From Bombyx mori (lineage: Eukaryota; Arthropoda; Insecta; Lepidoptera; Bombycidae), in NCBI RefSeq assembly GCF_030269925.1, contig NC_085127.1, forward strand, positions 7,819,501 to 7,883,500: a DNA stretch of 64,000 nt. Reading direction: 5' to 3'. Positions 8,243-19,859 of this stretch are shown in pieces; position 1 is the stretch's first letter; the number at the start of each line of letters is the position of its first letter. The translations under genes and the position numbers were made by a program. Under the pieces are notes generated by a model. It did no database searches, had not been told where the DNA came from, and saw only the letters and a program-made list of their open reading frames with translations.

Positions 8243-9600
8243 CACACTCTTCAAGTTTATGTTTCCTAATCGAATGTGGAAAAAGTACTTGTATATACTA
8301 TGACAATACAACGGATCTCTAAAATGTGAATCTTCTTCTCATATAAGTTCGAAAGTAAGTATAAAAAAGTCGAAATATAAGTTGATTTTATCATGTCATT
8401 CTTCCCGTGAAATTGGTCACCCGCAGAAGTACATTCACTATAGCGACGTGGCACGTTTTGATAGATTACCGTTAATAAATAAAGTTAATCGCTCCATTGA
8501 AGGTAGCCCGCCTATTTATAATTTCATATTTAAATATAATTTGATTCTGAAATTGTCTTTTACGGCTTTCAGAATAATTTGATAAAAGAAATACATAATT
8601 TACACATTAAAATATTGTAATACGCATAGCTTCAGGTAAATTGTCATCTTAAGTAACTAAGTGCCACAAATCTACATGTTTCTAACGCGAAATATGAGAA
8701 AGTGATACAAAAGAAGTGAATTTTTGACCTGTTGTCTTTAGTTACGTAGCGAGATTCTCGTTGTGATTTCTATGGAATCTCAACTCCTCTACCCAGTTCA
8801 TACAAGTTGATACCGCGATTCTATCTATTGATGTTAATCCAGTTCGAAGGGTGGGACATCCGTTGTGCCCACGCGATAGGAGATTCGATCGGTTTTGGGG
8901 AGCTTACGTAACGCTTCAGCCCATTTTAGCTAAAAAATAAAAGCTACTTATGTCACGAAGGGGAATGAATACATGTGAAAACAAAAGTTAAAATCGTATC
9001 ATTCAGCGATGAGTTGTTAAATTTAACTGAGCCAAGTTAATAGCCACTAACCTTTATTTTGTCTTCCATCAATTTACAAAACACGTCAGTAGTTATTGTT
9101 CAAATTTTGTGAATATCTTTTGCTTAACGCTTTTATATAGCTATTTAAAAATGGACTCCCAATATTATAAAGAAACCATTTAAGATTCATCGTCTCATAT
9201 GATATTCAAATGATGTAAAACACAGAAAATAACCCTATTGATATGTAAATTTAATACGCTACGCGTTATATAGTTTAGTATATATTTAAAAAAATACATC
9301 GACTTCAACTTATGAATATATATTAAATCTACGTTATGTTTGTATATGGAATGCATTTAGGTACGAATTTATATAAAAATATTATTTTGAGATACACTAA
9401 TGAGGAATGAAGCTCCTCGTTTATTAGGATCACGTACGTGCAGCTCTATGACTTAACTTAGTGTAATAGGATAAGGAGAGACTTGTTTATTTGAGGATAC
9501 GATAACTAAATTATCTCATGAAATATCTTGAACGTTGATCTAAGCTATATCTCAGATTGCGACTGTTAATGATATTAAACCAATATCCACATTAAAAAGT
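8243..9600. other. AT-rich DNA, nothing identified
   Basis: Short open frames here have no recognisable domain and an AT-rich random look. A slightly GC-richer patch at 8700-8900 did not match anything I know. Confidence 0.5.
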
Positions 9601-9926
9601 AGTTTAAAAAAACTAACAATATACGCTTTTATAGAAAATCCAACAAAAAATAGAAAATAAATTTTAATAAATTTTAATTAAAAATAGTGTAAGAAAATGA
9701 TTTTATTGTAAAAGAGCATGGGGTGCTTTTCAGGATATTGTCAAAATAACCCTTCTACTCATACTCGTATCTGTTCAGAAAATATTTATAACTGCTGATG
9801 CCATGCACCCCACGCTTTTTTTACAATAAAATCATTTTTTCTTACACTATTTTTAATTCAAATTTATTAAAATTTCTTCTCTATTTCTTAGTTGGAAAAG
9901 CGTATTTTGTTAGTTTTTGTAAACTA
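9601..9926. repeat. Long imperfect inverted repeat (foldback/MITE-like)
   Basis: The left arm 9601-9726 and right arm 9805-9926 are reverse complements with few mismatches, including 'agtgtaagaaaatgatttta' against its complement, around a 78-nt spacer. Arms of about 125 bp could fold into a long hairpin. There is no coding capacity. I could not see a clear TSD. Confidence 0.75.
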
Positions 9927-10415
9927 TTATTTATTTTTCATTTTTTAGTTGAATTTCTTTGTAATATTGAATTCTCATCTGTCCTTAATAAGTACACCAA
10001 ATTTCGAGTTAATCCGACGTTTTGAAGGCAGTCAAAATCATGTTCAAAGATTCCGTTACAAACATACATCAAACTACGTCTGAAGCTAATAAAAGCGTAT
10101 TAAAAATAGAAAAGAAACCATTAGCGAACAGAACGAAATCTTAAGAGTTTACGCCTTATGTGTTCGGTTATCACTTTATTTAGGTTAAAAAGTGCATGTT
10201 ATATTAATAAATTAAAATGTATGAAACTAACTTCGTTTTACAATACAACTGAATTATCAGGACTATACTAACCTCTCATTTTTTATTGGGCTTAATCCAA
10301 ATAATCCTTTGATAACAACAGAGACTAAATGTTTCGAGATACATACGTCCCTCACTAGGGCACTTCCTATTTTCGTAAGGATTCACAATCAAACAATTAC
10401 GCTTACACAACGCAC
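9927..10415. other. AT-rich DNA, nothing identified
   Basis: No supported feature. Confidence 0.5.
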
Positions 10416-10655
10416 ACTGGTGGTAAGAGGTCTTGTGAGTACGCACGGGTAGGTACCACCACCCTGCCCATTTCTGCCATGAAGCAGTAATGCGTATCGG
10501 TTTGAAGGATGGGGCAGCCGTTGTATTGTATGAACAGAGACCTTAGAAATCATATCTCAAGGCAGATGGCGGCATTTACGTTGTAGATGTCTTTGGGGTT
10601 CAGTAACCGAAAAAAATCAGGTGGGACGCGAGCTCGCCCACGCAGCAAAAAAAAA
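10416..10655 (+). repeat. Bm1 SINE, head-less copy
   Basis: Starts ACTGGTGGTAAGAGG, carries the GCAGTAATGCG and TTTGAAGGATGGGGCAGC blocks, and ends in an A-run. Moderately diverged from the other copies in this window. The tRNA-derived head is missing. Confidence 0.9.
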
Positions 10656-11583
10656 TATTTGATGGTACTCCATCAAATAATTTTTTAAGAGAAAAAGAGT
10701 AAAAGAGTTATACAGATTTATTGGACCACGATTGCCAAAAAATCTTTATTTGTTTTGAAATTCATTAACCATAACAGCGTATCGAGGTCTATCTATATAA
10801 CAGGAACAGTCTATATAACAGGAAAAACCAAGCTCTAAAGCATAGGTTTAATTCCTAATATACCGCATCTAAAGCATAGGTTTAATTCATAATCTGATGT
10901 GTAAAAGGATGGCCAAGAATTTTTTCGTGGTCCAAAACAAAGCCAGTGTCATTTAAGGGCAAAATAAACGATGAGCTAAGCATCAATCATACAATATTGA
11001 TTAGCCACATATGACATCAGGCTTAATGATTCGTGTCGAGATTGATGTGAAAAAGTTTACGTTATTTAATTTTTATTTAGTGAATTAAAAGTAAAAAAAT
11101 ATTTTATAAAAATATTAATGAATTACACATTCAAATTTTTTTCCGTATTGCGGGCTTGCTAGAGCAAAATCCCGTCACCAAAACACACGATCATGTCCAA
11201 TGGCGGCAAAAGCAGTCCGTTGACGCAATACATGATCTTATTATAACTGATAGTCTCGAATCATTAGGCGCTCGGAGAGATGAGCTTTGACGCCTGACGG
11301 AACGTGGCAAAGCTGTAATTCAGGAAAATATGATAGTAATCCGGACGTAGGGGATATTTTCGATTTTCTCAGACATGCGAGATATGGATCGCAAGTGGTT
11401 TGCTTTTAGCCAGTCATTTCCAAGTGGAATTGCCAGACCTCCGCCTACGCAGTGAAACGATAGGTGGCCCATGTCGGAGTTGAATCTGCCAATATAAAAC
11501 TTCCGCCTTAACGTCGGAATAGACAGCACTCACGGAGGGTTACCGAGGGCAAGCTGACGCATGTCGCACTCGTCGCCAATCTC
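10656..11583. other. Non-coding DNA with two short direct duplications
   Basis: 'tctatataacagga' occurs twice near 10790-10825, and 'ctaaagcataggtttaattc' occurs twice at about 10835-10890. Otherwise no supported feature. Confidence 0.55.
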
Positions 11584-11834
11584 TTTTTTTATTTTTTATT
11601 GCTTAGATGGACGGACGAGCTCACAGCCCACCTGGTGTTAAGTGGTTACTGGAGCCCATAGACATCCACAACGTTAATGCGCCACTCACCTTGAGATATA
11701 AGTTCTAAGGTCTCAAGTATAGTTACAACGGCTGCCCCACCCTTCAAACCGAAACGCATTACTGCTTCACGGCAGAAATAGGCACGGTGGTGGTACCCAC
11801 CCGCGCGGACTCACAAGAGGTCCTACCACCAGTA
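11584..11834 (-). repeat. Bm1 SINE, minus strand
   Basis: T-run, ATTGCTTAGATGGACGGACGA, then the body with few differences from the other copies, ending at CCTACCACCAGTAA. It lacks the tRNA-like head. Confidence 0.93.
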
Positions 11835-12865
11835 ATCTCTCCGCCGCCCTGCCCCTGCTCGTCACCAAGGTTCTTCGATTAGCGCTATCCATGGTCCGTT
11901 TAACTACTTAGTCTGGGGTGTATTGGACACTAAATCGAGGCCCAACATTATAATTCGCTCGACGATGAATACTAGTCAAACAGTAGAACGACCGGCATAC
12001 TCGCGAAAATTATCCGCCCGAAAAGAGTGCTCCTCAGCACCCAGCAATACCAATGCACTTGCCTCTCTGTGGAAAACAAAATCATTAATATCAGCCTAGT
12101 ATTATTATGAAAAGGCTGATTTACCTATATATATTCGTTCCATTATCTACCTTTTATCTGTGTTACGCAATTCCATTAATATTGTTTAACATCCACTCTC
12201 GTGTTGTATCGTAAACAGAACCGATATTGAGATAAGGCAAGCCCCAAAACTATTTGTCGAATATTGCGTATTTACTGAGCATCGTTTTTTCAGGACCCCG
12301 TGCTACCACGCGGGAGTTTTATGAGAAGGGTCTGTGTGAAATTTCCAAATTAAACGTCGAATCGTAAAGGTCAAGGTCCTATATCAGTTTAATGTGATTT
12401 AATATATCGTAGCATATTTTAAAAATAGGTAGGACAGTTGAATACTCACTCATAGTAGCTCACCGCTCACTCACGCTCATCAACTAGACTGTAAATATCG
12501 AATTGAACAATTAAAATTAACATCATTATTACGTAACACTTGTTTTACTTATCAAAAGACTTAGATTTAAGATTTTTGTTACCGGAGGCCATAAGTATAT
12601 ATTGGTTTCCGCCACCTACGTTTAGAATTTAGGTCTATGTTTCAATTGTAAAAAAATAATACTTTTCGGCAAAATAGCTAAATAAGTTCGTAATACCAAC
12701 GGTAAAAATGCAGATCGGTGGTAAGTCTTTATTAAACGATGTTTTATCGTCATCGACTTCCAGTCATTCGTGACGATGTGTCAAATGTTATATTTTTTAT
12801 AAAAAAAATTGTTGCCTGCGAGACGTAAACAACGGCATAGTCCCATCGCTTAATATGAAAATACC
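11835..12865. other. Non-coding DNA, nothing identified
   Basis: No open frame or repeat that I can name. Confidence 0.5.
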
Positions 12866-13081
12866 GGGCGTCTTATCCTTCAGGCCGCGAAGATTTCAAA
12901 ACAACTTCAGATAATGCCGTCTACAGAGTAGTGATTACGGAGATTAATATTGCGCTCGCACGCACAGTCAAAGTGAAGGAATAACATCGTGTAATAAAAA
13001 TCAAGCCCGCAAAATTATAATTTGTGTAATTACTGGTGGTAGGACCTCTTATGAGTCCACGCGGGTAGGTACCACCACTGT
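12866..13081. repeat. Rearranged Bm1 pieces
   Basis: 'ggcgtcttatccttcaggcc' (about 12866-12896) is a minus-strand Bm1 head. About 12966-13081 is a plus-strand middle piece (GAAGGAATAACATCG..TACTGGTGGTAGGACC..GGTACCACCACTG) that stops 50 nt into the body. The two opposite orientations imply rearrangement or nested loss. Confidence 0.7.
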
Positions 13082-13549
13082 AACGTAATGTTACAACTGA
13101 AATTGTCTGCAAAATAAAAAGATAAAAAAAAACCTTAAAACAAAAGTATTAATGTTCAAAGCAGTTATTTTATCGACTGTACCGCTGAGGTGAGAACAAT
13201 AGTTCCCACCTCCCCCCGAGACGTAGGTTCGGCTGGCGCAGACACTGCGCAGCCGCCGGCAGTCGTCACTAGACTTCCTTATTAGTCTTACGTTTGTATT
13301 CGAGTTCAGTTAAAGTTCGTTTTCAAACCTAGACGACTTACCTACAAATAATTTATTTAAAAAATATATTTAGTACAGCAATATCGTGTGCTGTTTAATA
13401 TTAACACGATTAAAATAAACGGATTCGACCCCGCTTTTAGGGTGAGTTGGAAATGGCATATTATTATTTTTTAACGCATTACTTCTTTTCTATTTTTTTG
13501 CTAATTATGCACAGCTATATTTCACTTGTTTTTTTTTTGCTTTCATTTT
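13082..13549. other. Locally GC-rich segment of unknown origin
   Basis: About 13175-13260 is GC-rich (cacctccccccgagacg.., gcgcagccgccggcag) and is followed by 'gagttcagttaaagttcg', which resembles an initiator. It could be a retroelement end, but I found no partner or TSD. Confidence 0.35.
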
Positions 13550-13882
13550 TTATTGTGAATTTACTCCGTTCTGGTTGTCCACTACCACGATAATCTCGCC
13601 ACAAGATGTGGGTACCTTGCTCGAGTTCTCGTTGGTCAACCAGATCGGAAGGTAGATAAACCAGTTCGTGAAGTTGGTCTTATCGCTTCCAGGGTTCATG
13701 CCTTGCTGCCTTTCACGCTTCTTGCTTCGCTTGATAATCTGCGTCTGTGCTGAAAAGGTCATCTCCGCACAGTAACCCGTACCCTGGTGATCTAGCCAGC
13801 CCAGGAAACCTCCAGGAGTCCAGACGTGGTGCTTCAGCGGGTCAACCCACGTCCGTTGGCTGCCGGAATTCAGGAGGGTAAC
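13550..13882 (-). CDS. Unassigned 110-codon open frame
   Basis: The minus strand is open from just after a stop at 13883-13885 to a TAA at 13550. The first ATG is at 13762, giving 70 residues. Composition is protein-like and unlike the AT-rich neighbours: upstream of the ATG WTPGGFLGWLDHQGTGYC, downstream TNFTNWFIYLPIWLTNENSS and GEIIVVVDNQ. The A-rich stretch after the stop (T-rich on the plus strand, 13528-13550) looks like a retrocopied tail. I do not recognise the family. A transposon fragment, a processed gene copy or a virus-derived piece are all possible. The alternating hydrophobic strands near the end would suit a beta-rich protein. No promoter or splice signals are evident. Confidence 0.35.
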   Translation of the reverse strand, partial: VTLLNSGSQRTWVDPLKHHVWTPGGFLGWLDHQGTGYCAEMTFSAQTQIIKRSKKRERQQGMNPGSDKTNFTNWFIYLPIWLTNENSSKVPTSCGEIIVVVDNQNGVNSQ

Positions 13883-14030
13883 CTACAGAGGGAGAGTCAG
13901 ATCGGCCGTACAACCACACCCTACAAATTTGTGTGCTCAACTGCCTGTTTTTTTTTTGTAATATATATTCTTTTAACTGAGACACTAGTTTTTTTCTTTT
14001 TTTTTTTAAAGGAAAGACTAAGCAGTTGTC

Positions 14031-14114
14031 GCACCACCTATCCTATTTTTGCCGTGAAGTAGTAATGCGTTTCGGTTTGAAGGGTGGGGCAGCGGTTGTA
14101 ACTATACTTGAGAC
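14031..14114 (+). repeat. Bm1 SINE, left part split by a transposon
   Basis: GCCGTGAAGTAGTAATGCG..GGGTGGGGCAGCGGTTG..ACTATACTTGAGAC, continuing at 15480 after the inserted element. Confidence 0.88.
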
Positions 14115-15479
14115 CACGGAATAGATAAATAAGGTTGGAAAGGCCTTTGCTCTAATTTTGTATGAGAACCAGTGTCGCCGCTTCATCCCCACTATTTTAA
14201 TTTCTACACATACACATACTGTGATTACAAGCATTTCGCACACAACAAAAACACCCACACATAAATCTCAGGACAGATATTCGTTCGCAAACTAGCACAA
14301 AACACCCGTAGGCATACACACTCACACACGCAAAAAGACAATAAAAATTTTCATACACACTAGTGCTTGATAAAATCGATATTCTTTATCGATAAATTAT
14401 CTGATGAATGAATGGAGAAAATGAAACATGAAATAAATATTGAAAATGAAAACTATTTTACTTTTATTAATTACAAATAGTCACTGTCCCTGGAATAAAA
14501 CTTATTTGTTAAGCAGTTGGCGCTTGCTATTAACTGCGAATGAATTTTTCAAAACTAAGTGTATTCTGATTTTTTTATGGTAAAATAATTTTCAGTAAAA
14601 TGTTTAGAGCAAATAGTACTCGTCTTTGTCTCCAGTTTCCTCTACCTGTCACGTCAATCCATTGTTCCCTGGCGTTAGGTTCTTTAGGAAACCTAAAATT
14701 TTTAATTTACTGCATAAGTCAAATAGCATTTTACTTAGATTTTAATACGTCTTATACAATATAGTAAATACCCGTAAATGAGAGGTCTACATGTCCCTTT
14801 ATATTATACCTTCACATTAATTCAATGATAATAATTCAATAATAATAATACATATTTATTTTACTCAAAATACGTCTCACTAAGAATATACTAGGTATCA
14901 TTAATTAAATATAAAATAATGCAAAAATTATCCATGTCAAATGTAAATATAGTCGAGAATTCTGTCGATGATTTTATTTCACCACATGGTCACCTCACTA
15001 TCGACAAACTGCAACGGCCAATCAGGGCAAAGGCCGAAATTTCAAAGATTGAAGTGTAGAGAACGCAATGCATGTAGTACATTGGAAGCTGACTTGGTCA
15101 TTGCGTTCATTGGGCGAGTACACATCGCGCAATGTATGTCATTTATAACTTGTTGCAATAATATTGTTAATGTTTGGAATTTCATAATGCTCAGTATATT
15201 TTTATGTTTTAGACAAATAATATTGTAATTAAATGGTAATTTCGACTTACCGATCGAAAGATATACCTCCTCGCTCTATACTTGAGGTCTGATTTTTTGT
15301 TTTACAAGTTATAATTGCACAACACGGCACTATAAAGCGGAGATCTGTTCGCCCAAGTATTCCGAAGCGCACTAAACGCGGTGAATGAAAGAATCGGTCG
15401 AGTTATGTTTGTTCTATCATAACTGTGGCACGCTTGCCCCGCCTACATTACCATTCCAACCTTATTTATCTATTCCGTG
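14115..15479. mobile_element. Non-autonomous hAT-like DNA transposon
   Basis: A 1365-bp insertion in a Bm1 copy. It has 26-bp perfect terminal inverted repeats beginning CACGGAATAG and ending CTATTCCGTG. It is flanked by an 8-bp duplication, CTTGAGAC (14107-14114 and 15480-15487), which fits the hAT target consensus nTnnnnAn. Removing the element and one duplicate restores the Bm1 sequence. The longest internal frame (14968-15228, 86 codons) shows no transposase motif, so it needs enzyme from elsewhere. Confidence 0.88.
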
Positions 15480-15608
15480 CTTGAGACCTTAGAACCTATA
15501 TCTCAAAGTGGGAGGCGCATTTTCCTTGTAGATGTCTATGGGCCCCAGTAGCCACTTAACACAAGGTGGGCTGTGAGCTCTTCCCCCCAACTAAGCAAAA
15601 TAAAAAAA
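15480..15608 (+). repeat. Bm1 SINE, right part after the transposon
   Basis: CTTGAGACCTTAGAACCTAT..AGATGTCTATGGGCC..ACACAAGGTGGGCTGTGAG, then an A-rich tail. It completes the copy begun at 14031. Confidence 0.88.
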
Positions 15609-15869
15609 TTAAAAAAAATTGTTAGAGCCCGCGGGAATCTGCTGAATGCAGGCAGTGCAGGATCGGTTGCTGTGGCGAGGCTTTGAAAAAGCATTTCTCC
15701 AGTAGTAGATATCTGTAGGCTGAAAGATACAGAAGGAGATACTGAAGAACTTACAAAATTGCTTTTCGTTCCACAATTACGAATATCATGCGAATCAGGT
15801 TAGTAAATTTAATAAAAATGCGCAGTACTTTTAGAATTATATATTTCTTAATGCAGGGAAAATATTAAT

Positions 15870-16285
15870 ACCCGGTCGGCGGTGTATCGCGTTCCGACCC
15901 GGCAGGCTGGTTCTGGCCCAGCGGGGTATCCCGGAACACCAGCGGCACCGCCCGGGCGGCCTGGTAGGGCCGCCGTACCGCGGAGACCGACGTCGTTGGT
16001 CGTCGACTATCGCCTCGACGACCCGTCGGTCGGGCGTCCTCGGGGTGGCGCCGCGTGTCTGGTTGTAGTGTTGACCGCGGGAACCCCCCTACTCTGAACG
16101 GGTTCTGACCCCGGACGGAGATCGGACGTCGGGTGTAAGAGTGCAGGGGAGTCGTTTAGTGGGTGGGCCCTAAAATCCTTGGGCCCGCGATCTGCTCTCA
16201 ACACCTGCAGATCGTTGAGTCTCACATACCCCGCGCGCCCCCTAGGCGCGGGGACCTCGTAGGAGGATCGGCCCCCGGCCCGAAA
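15870..16285 (+). repeat. GC-rich retroelement 3' end (R1-like?)
   Basis: A sharply bounded GC-rich island in AT-rich DNA that ends on the plus strand in 'gaaaaaataaataaat', as LINE 3' ends do. The plus frame 15882-16097 reads as a Pro/Arg/Gly-rich tail (GYPGTPAAPPGRPGRAAVPR). This resembles the GC-rich 3' regions of R1-group LINEs, but no catalytic domain is present. Confidence 0.45.
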
Positions 16286-17439
16286 AAATAAATAAATATA
16301 TATAATATAATATTAATAGTACAAGCTAAACTCCAACAAAAGTAACTACAATAAAATGTGACGTAAGAGATGGGTTGTATTTAAAAGTATTGCTCACAGA
16401 TATCACGATTAGGTCGATAGAATGACATTTACACTACAATCATAACGTTCTCCAAAAATAACAGGGCTTGGCCACTACATTAATCGTTGGAAATATTGAT
16501 AGCTTTTAGCAGATTGGATATAAGGTATACCTGAATCAGTCAATTCATAGCGGCGTATCTTGCTCTTGAAATAAATATCATTGTTTAAATAAGTCCTTTG
16601 GAAAGTGCTTAGGAAAACAAAATGTAGAAACAAATTTGAGATCTGGAAAATGTAACTTTAAACATAAACATGTTGAAAACTGTTACATAGTATAATTTAC
16701 AAAATGATAGTGTATTAGTCTATTCTTCGATAGGATATAGGAGAGTCTTCATTCCTAGACTTTTCTTGCTTTAAATGGATAGACCATCTCTCGGCCTACT
16801 ACCGCCATTTTGAGATGAGGTTGAAGCATGGATTTCAATATTAATGCTATAATTAATATCATCATGTTGAAGCCTAACGAAGTATTTCGAGATTTATTAA
16901 GAATCTTTTCGCACTAAATCTGCACGAACTGAATTAAAACATAATTTGAAATCACTTAATCGAACTTTCAAAGTAAACTGAAATCATGAATATTGAATGT
17001 AGGTATTCGTAGCCGCAGACTGAAGCTATGAAATTTTACGTTGAACCTTTTTTCCAAGACATGAATTACAACTGGAATTCATTAGAATTAAGCTAATGAC
17101 CGCAAACATATAAGGATTGAACATTAATGCTAATTTTAGAATAAAAGTGTACGGATATTTAAATATTACGATCTCCGTAGAATTAAAAATAATGTACAAT
17201 TCCCTTCCATTGTGATGTTTAACCTTTTTTATTATGCTCCAAATGCGGGTCTCATTTACAGTAAACCACTGGATACAAATTAGATTTGGAATGATACACC
17301 ATTTTCATTTAAAGCTTCAACAAAAAACGTTTTTAGATTTTTATTTGTGGTGGTAGGCTTTATTTATTCGAAAAATATGAATATGATTCTTCTTTATCAA
17401 CACTCAAAAAGCAAATTTTAGTAGCTTCTTACCAAATTG
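16286..17439. other. AT-rich DNA, nothing identified
   Basis: No supported feature. Confidence 0.5.
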
Positions 17440-17825
17440 CACCAGCATTAATGCATTACTGCAGATGCGTTCTATGAGAAACTGGACACAATGATTGAGA
17501 AACTCCTGGCAAGCCATCCTTGGTTAATCGTTCGTCCTTGCACAACAACGCTCGACTTCATAACAAACAAACGATATCTGAGCTATAAGAGTTAGGGTTC
17601 GAAGTTTTGCGCCCTCCATCGTACTCACCAGACCTTGCACTGACAGAATTCTCCTTTTCAAAGCTTAGACAACTTCTGGGCAACGATGCCCGAGACACGG
17701 AAAAAGTACCTTTGGAAGATTTGTTGACTCCCGTACGCCTTTTTCAAGACGAGCATTGAAAAATTATGGCTGTGATCGAAACACGCCCTCTTACCGCTAC
17801 AATATCACGATTGGATATTTTAATT
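17440..17825 (+). pseudogene. Dead mariner-like transposase, C-terminal part
   Basis: Around 17537-17720 the plus strand reads LHNNARLHNKQTISEL, a stop, then ELGFEVLRPPSYSPDLALTE and FSFSKLRQLL. This is the pattern of mariner transposases (HHDNARPH..., then PHPPYSPDLAPSDYHLF). The catalytic Asp of the HDN motif is Asn here, and an in-frame TAA breaks the frame. The YSPDLA Asp is kept. The upstream DNA-binding and first catalytic regions are missing or unrecognisable. I saw no TA-flanked terminal repeats. Confidence 0.8.
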
Positions 17826-18633
17826 GATAGAAATAAAAAAATGTTCGTAAACTTTTCAACATACTAAACAACAATTTCGTTGGTAAAGACCTAATATACA
17901 TAATATGAAATTAACCAAAAAAAAAATTATGTTGTAAGAACAATTTAATATTCTAATTTGAATATAATATAATAATAAACAAAAAGTAAACACCAAAAAC
18001 AAAAACAAGCAAAGTTGAATAAAAACAAAGGTACACAACACAACACAACACCCACACGCATAGTATATATTATCTCACACTCGTTAATATTAAATTGAGT
18101 ATTTAGGGATTACATATTATGTATCTTTTGTATTGTAGTTGATTTTCATCGGAATGGTTCGATTAAATCATGTGTGTATATCTGATAAATACTGAACATC
18201 TCCTTGACTTTGATCTATAGACGTAAATTGCTTCAAAAGCAACGTATTGTTGAGAATTTGCTAAGATATGTATTTCGAACTAATGATAGTATAAATTAAC
18301 GCAATTACTTGTCATATTGCAAATTAATTGCTATTAATCAATTCTAATGTTAGCCAACTCAATCTAGTCATCAGAGATTAGTTTCAAATTATTGAAAACT
18401 TTCGTTTGGCCAATTAGCAAATTATTCATTGAACACCGGTTGAAATTTGATTGCTTGGGATTTTATTTTCATAAAACTAAAATCTACTCTAGTTCGTATT
18501 GAATTCAGAATATTCGTGCAGTGCGTCAATAAGTGTAGTGATATTACCTAGAAGCGTGCTAAAACACATTTAGGCAAACGTTTAGTACATATTTGGCGTC
18601 AACTAATTCGTATTAGGCTGAAATTTATTATGA
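17826..18633. other. AT-rich DNA, nothing identified
   Basis: A (CAACA)n-like stretch lies near 18035-18055. Nothing else supported. Confidence 0.5.
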
Positions 18634-19048
18634 CTAGAGGTCCCGCAGTAGTCGAAATTCGACTATAATTAATTGAAATTGTAAATTTGTACACTATTAT
18701 AATTGTATAATCCTCGTTAATCTCAAATTTCGTCAAGACTACACTTTAAAAATATTAACAAAGGCAAACAATATTTAATGTATTCTCAATTTGACAACAG
18801 ACGTCAAGAACAAAAGTTTGACAATAAATAGTATGCATGCGTGTGTGCGTCAAATACATGGTATGTAGTGTGTATAATGTTTTCTTTATTGATTTAATGT
18901 ATATTTTATGCATTATTTAAAAAAAATATTAGTATTGTGCACTTCTTCTCTATATTCTCTATAAGTGTGGAAAATTTCATACTCCTCCGTCCGCGCAATT
19001 TTCGTAAAAAGGGATACAATTTTTTTGCTTCACGTATTAATATATAGA
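18634..19048 (-). mobile_element. Helitron, 0.42-kb family, copy 1
   Basis: On the minus strand it starts A|TCTATATATTAATACG and ends CTCTAG|T, with a 7-bp hairpin (TAGTCGA AAT TCGACTA, 18649-18665) about 12 nt before the CTAG. No TSD, no coding capacity. Copies at 35850-36274, 37659-38078 and 46293-46710. Confidence 0.82.
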
Positions 19049-19297
19049 TAAGGTAGTAAGCAGCGGCCGTGTCACTGCACAATTATCTTGTAGAATTTAC
19101 AGCAGGAATATTCAAGATAGCGATGTTGGTGTTAACGTGTCCAACGAAATTACACAAAGACCCTTGCAGAGGCAATTATTATTGAGTTTCGGTGGCTTTT
19201 GATGGACGTTTGGTTATTACTTTAAATTATGTTTAAAAAAAGTATTATATAGTATATTTCAAAGTAGCATCTTTGTTACCTTTGACTAGTGTTTTTT

Positions 19298-19302
19298 AGG
19301 TG
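19298..19302. repeat. Left target site duplication of the BEL/Pao element
   Basis: AGGTG immediately before the 5' LTR, matched by AGGTG at 25760-25764. Confidence 0.85.
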
Positions 19303-19727
19303 TGTTTCGTACTGAAACAGATTTTTCGTGTTTCTGTATTTTTATTAATATCGAGTATTAGGCAATACATCTTCAAGACAACACAAATCTTAACCTAGGT
19401 ACAGTAAGGTTCGATCTCGCCTGTGGACGGCCGGCTAGCCAACCAGAAGCTTGCTGAGCAACCCCTCCCAGCCTACGGGCTGAGATCGCCGTCACATAGT
19501 AACTTAACACACGCGTTCCGCGACAGACATTCTTTTATTACAAACAACAAAAATTACCCAACGCAAGTCACGCGTAACCATTAGAACCAGCGACAATTGT
19601 TCATCGTGTACCAGTCAAGGGACAGACGGTCCCACCTCCGGAAACGACGCTGAGCCCAGGGAGCGCGAGGCAGTGGAAGGAAGGTGAACCGGTAAGTCTT
19701 CAGACTTATTTCGTTCCTTACTGTACA
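19303..19727 (+). repeat. 5' LTR of the BEL/Pao element
   Basis: 425 bp, begins TGTTTCGTACTG and ends CTTACTGTACA, the same as 25335-25759 at every base I compared. Confidence 0.95.
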
Positions 19728-19735
19728 TATTTTTT

Positions 19736-19752
19736 TGGTCCATTCGAACCGA
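19736..19752 (+). promoter_or_regulatory. Candidate primer binding site
   Basis: TGGTCCATTCGAACCGA lies 8 nt after the LTR and begins with TGG, the complement of a tRNA CCA end. I cannot assign the tRNA. Confidence 0.4.
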
Positions 19753-19859
19753 ATTGCTTAGCGTGACCTTGTGTTGTCTTGAGTTAGTATTCATTTTTTA
19801 TTTGTAATAAAATAAAATTCACGATAACCGCCATTAACTCGCGCTGCTTCGTAGCCATC

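Noticed and set aside
14968..15228. 86-codon frame inside the hAT-like element as a transposase
   Set aside because: Too short, with no hAT dimerisation or catalytic motifs; the element is non-autonomous.
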